A stretch of DNA of 64,000 bases from contig CAYZWU010000001.1 in the NCBI GenBank assembly GCA_964482235.1, positions 165,470 to 229,469 of the forward strand, read 5' to 3'. Numbering within the stretch: position 1 is the stretch's first letter; every line of letters begins with the position of its first letter. The stretch is from CAYZWU01 sp964482235 (GTDB lineage: Bacteria > Planctomycetota > B15-G4 > CAYZWU01). This document shows, in pieces, positions 61,267-64,000 of the stretch. The notes beneath the pieces are model-generated. The model had not been told where the DNA came from. It ran no database searches and saw only the letters and a program-made list of their open reading frames with translations. The position numbers and the translations under genes are program-made.

Positions 61267-64000
61267 ATGATCAGAAAAGAGAGCAGTACCAGGACGGATG
61301 ATCCGGTGGAAGCCCTGTTCACCCGGTTTCGCGAGGCCTACCTGGTCGGAGAGGCGGAGGATCCCGAGCAGTTCCTGGACCGCCATGCCTGCTGCGACCC
61401 GGAGCTGCGCACGCGGATCGACAACTTTCTTCGGGTGATGCGGGCTCTTCCGGCGGCTGCCAGGCCGGCGGGCGCCATGATGCCGTCCGGACCTGCGGGG
61501 AAGGACAGCCTCGCCGGACAGACGGTGGGCGACTTCCGGCTCGTGCGCGAGATCGGGCGCGGCGGCATGGGAGTCGTCTACGAGGCGGAGCAGGTCTCCC
61601 TGCGACGCAAGGTGGCGCTCAAGATCCTGCCGCCACACATGGGATTCTCCAGAGAGGCGCGGATGAAGTTCCGACGCGAGGCCGAGGCCGGAGGGCGCCA
61701 GAGCCACCCGGGCATCGTGGCGGTCCACACGGTGGGTGAAGCGGAAGGGACGCACTACATCGCCCAGGAACTGGTGAGCGACGGGGTCACCCTGGCCGAC
61801 AGGCTGGACACGATCCGGCAGGAGGGCGGATTTCCCACGGGCCATATCCGGCGTGCCGCCGGGATCGTCGCCGACGTGGCTGACGCGCTCTCGCACGCCC
61901 ATGCCTCGGGAGTGATCCACCGCGACGTGAAACCGTCGAACATCCTCATCACGAGAGAGGGTCAGCCCAAGGTGACCGACTTCGGGCTTGCCCGCGTGGA
62001 GGACGCCCTGGTCCTTTCGCGTTCGGGAGACCTGGCCGGGACGCCCTACTACATGTCGCCCGAGCAGGCGTCGGGCCAGAGCGAGAAGATCGATTTCCGG
62101 ACGGACATCTTCTCGCTCGGGGTGACCCTCTATGAGAGCTTGACCCTGGCCCGCCCTTTCGACGGGAAGACGTCCCAGGAGATCCTCAGGAGGATCGTCT
62201 CCCGTGAGCCGCGTTATCCTTCGTCGATCAATCCCCGCATCCCTCGCGATCTGGCGGTGATCTGTCTGAAAGCCATGGAGAAAGTACCAAAGCACCGTTA
62301 TGCCGACATGATGGAGTTCGGCGCGGATATTCGAAGGTTCTTGGCAGGTGAAACGATCCAAGCTCGGCGGACGAACGTTGCACTCAAGCTCTGGAAACGC
62401 ATGAAGCGAAAACCGGCGGTGAGCGCGGCCTTGATTCTCTCGGTGGTCGTTCTGGTTATGGGTTTGATGTACACGGTGTTGTTTTCGGAGAGCAAGCAAC
62501 GGGATAGGGAAGACAGAAACTATGCAGCCATCATGAACAAGGTTAAGCAGTCTGCCGATGCTTTAGGGTCGGATCCCACTGGTGCCATCAACCTCGCACT
62601 CGAAGCTGCGGACCTCCTCTCAGGATATCTCCGCAAGGGCCAGGAGAAGAGCGCCAGGCTCCTGGTGAACAACGCTTTGCTGGCTGCCCTCCCGAGAAAC
62701 CGGGAATACCGACGGTTCCAAACAGGCGCGGCGTCGTACGCCTCCTTCAGCCCTGACGGGACGAACATGATCGCCACGACCTGCGACGGAAGAGTCAGAT
62801 TGTTTGATTTGGCCACAGCCCAGGAGATCGCCCCCCCCTCGAAGCTCGGCGTTTGCCCTAGCTGCGCGGTTCTCACTCCCGACGGCCGGCTGCTGGCTGT
62901 TGGAACTGAGAAAGGCGAGGTTCGTATCGTGGAGGTCCGGGATGCGGGGCGACTGATCGGCTTCTTTGAGAACGGTGGGTTTCCGGTGAGGTCGCTGAGC
63001 TTCGACGGGAAGAGCGAGAGATTGATCGTGGCCAGCGATGACATGACGGCGCGTGTCCTGGACGCGGCCACGGGCAGAGAGCTTCGCGTTTTCGCGGGCC
63101 ACGGGTGGCGGGTCTCATCCGCCTCGTTCAGCAGCGACGGAACGAGGATCGTCACCGCGTCTGAAGACAGTGTGGCCCGGATCTGGGATGTTACGTCTGG
63201 AGAGAAGATCGCCGTCTATGACGAGCGACCAAACGCTCTCTGTTCGGGCGAGTTTTCTCCTCGTTCAGGAAGCAGCGAGGTGTTGCTCGTATACGAGGAC
63301 GGCGTTGTGGTGATCTGGGATTTCGAGGTTCCGGCTGCCGAGGCGGTTTCGATCCGTCTCGAAGAAGGTATTCGGTGCGTGGCCTTCAGCCCGGATGGGG
63401 ATTCCATCGCCGTGGCTCTGAACGACAGGATTGTACGCATTCTCGGCGCCTCTTCCTGGAGGAAGGCGAACCGCTCCTTCACGGGAAGTGGAGAGGGCGT
63501 GCAAACCAAGATGGAGGAAGCCCAAGGCAATCTTCAAGGTGAGGGAGGTGTTTTCCTCAGAGGGCATCAGAAAGGCATCAACTCTGTGGCCTTTGATCGG
63601 AGCGGAAGCAGGCTGGTCACGGCATCGGACGACGGGACAACACGAATCTGGGATGTGAAGGCCGGGATCGTAGGATACGGGCCTCGCCGTGGCTGGTCGA
63701 ACGCCGGGGTGGAGCCGGGAGGGCGGTTCGTCGCCAGGGTTTCGAAGGACAGGAAGAAGATTGCTATCCTGGATACCGAATCGGGGAAGGATGTTGTCCT
63801 GCCCATGGGAGGTGGAGGGCATCGTGATAAAGAGATCAGGCGGAAATCTCCGGGAGAGAACTTGATCTATGTTATTCCCGTGGACGCTGATTCCATCACA
63901 TGGTGGGAGGTCGGCGAAGTGGGTAGCGGGGCTTCCGTCAAGAAATGGAGGGGATCTCAGAGGAATCGCGATGCCGTGGTCAAGGGGTTGGTGTTTAGTG
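61267..64000 (+). CDS. Transmembrane Ser/Thr protein kinase with WD40 repeats (truncated by window)
   Basis: At least 911 residues; the frame is open to the window edge, so the gene is incomplete. An N-terminal acidic/Cys segment (about 1-80) precedes a Hanks kinase: P-loop GRGGMGVV, Lys119 (VALKIL), catalytic HRDVKPSN (Asp220), DFG at 238-240, and GTPYYMSPE. A single membrane helix spans about 384-406 (VSAALILSVVVLVMGLMYTV). Outside it, WD40 blades begin near residue 490, marked by TASEDSVARIWDV and TASDDGTTRIWDV. It probably senses through the WD40 domain and signals to the sigma factor encoded upstream. Confidence 0.9.
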   Translation, partial: MIRKESSTRTDDPVEALFTRFREAYLVGEAEDPEQFLDRHACCDPELRTRIDNFLRVMRALPAAARPAGAMMPSGPAGKDSLAGQTVGDFRLVREIGRGGMGVVYEAEQVSLRRKVALKILPPHMGFSREARMKFRREAEAGGRQSHPGIVAVHTVGEAEGTHYIAQELVSDGVTLADRLDTIRQEGGFPTGHIRRAAGIVADVADALSHAHASGVIHRDVKPSNILITREGQPKVTDFGLARVEDALVLSRSGDLAGTPYYMSPEQASGQSEKIDFRTDIFSLGVTLYESLTLARPFDGKTSQEILRRIVSREPRYPSSINPRIPRDLAVICLKAMEKVPKHRYADMMEFGADIRRFLAGETIQARRTNVALKLWKRMKRKPAVSAALILSVVVLVMGLMYTVLFSESKQRDREDRNYAAIMNKVKQSADALGSDPTGAINLALEAADLLSGYLRKGQEKSARLLVNNALLAALPRNREYRRFQTGAASYASFSPDGTNMIATTCDGRVRLFDLATAQEIAPPSKLGVCPSCAVLTPDGRLLAVGTEKGEVRIVEVRDAGRLIGFFENGGFPVRSLSFDGKSERLIVASDDMTARVLDAATGRELRVFAGHGWRVSSASFSSDGTRIVTASEDSVARIWDVTSGEKIAVYDERPNALCSGEFSPRSGSSEVLLVYEDGVVVIWDFEVPAAEAVSIRLEEGIRCVAFSPDGDSIAVALNDRIVRILGASSWRKANRSFTGSGEGVQTKMEEAQGNLQGEGGVFLRGHQKGINSVAFDRSGSRLVTASDDGTTRIWDVKAGIVGYGPRRGWSNAGVEPGGRFVARVSKDRKKIAILDTESGKDVVLPMGGGGHRDKEIRRKSPGENLIYVIPVDADSITWWEVGEVGSGASVKKWRGSQRNRDAVVKGLVFS

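Overview
The window is high-GC DNA from an uncultured-looking, Gram-negative-type bacterium. It contains lipoprotein and Sec signal peptides, LolA-like and ExbD/TolR-like periplasmic domains, and a run of 100 N. The mix of NuoEF/ferredoxin modules of anaerobic type, a secreted propeller/DUF11 protein, heparinase-like and toroid glycan enzymes, and an ECF sigma factor next to a WD40 Ser/Thr kinase fits a candidate lineage of the FCB or PVC kind. That placement is inference; only a tree of the ribosomal proteins or RpoB/RpoC would settle it.

Region 1 (1-26,840) is one long transcription/translation superlocus on the + strand: rplJ (cut by the window edge), rplL, rpoB, rpoC, rpsL, rpsG, fusA, then the complete S10-spc-alpha series from rpsJ to rplQ. 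It closes with a clear intrinsic terminator. Promoters are visible before rpsL and rpsJ. A terminator-like hairpin separates rpsG from fusA, and hairpins sit between rplL and rpoB, between rpoC and rpsL, and in the rpsJ leader. The order is conventional, but tuf, rpmD (L30), adk and map are absent from their common places. S14, L36, S4 and L24 are Cys-containing (probably zinc) forms. The N gap lies inside rplN and is flanked by the same 55 bases on both sides, so rplN is in fact complete and the gap is an assembly artefact.

Region 2 (26,936-34,590) is a four-gene operon with its own promoter. It encodes a NuoE-NuoF-ferredoxin fusion, a NuoG-N/polyferredoxin/MvhD-like protein, a 2Fe-2S/FAD-NAD/4Fe-4S/BFD protein, and a DAO-family flavoprotein. 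Together these carry about 14 predicted Fe-S clusters, one FMN and two FADs. The best reading is an amine or amino-acid dehydrogenase wired to NAD and ferredoxin, possibly by flavin-based bifurcation. This is the strongest candidate for an undescribed system here.

Region 3 (34,790-51,750) holds surface and membrane functions: a secreted propeller/DUF11 protein, a pentapeptide-repeat ion channel, a secreted Asp-box protein, an MscS channel, a repeat protein with an exact 79-residue period, a MATE exporter, a membrane protein, RecQ, and a heparinase II/III-like enzyme. A perfect 33-bp inverted repeat lies between the MATE and repeat-protein genes.

Region 4 (51,938-64,000) contains a Cys-rich mini-protein and a three-gene minus-strand operon (NYN RNase-like protein, radical SAM protein, methyltransferase). 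Next comes a two-gene minus-strand unit (a LolA-LolA-ExbD-like protein and a toroid-enzyme lipoprotein). The region ends with an ECF sigma factor with a nearly leaderless promoter, followed by a Ser/Thr kinase with WD40 repeats that runs off the end.
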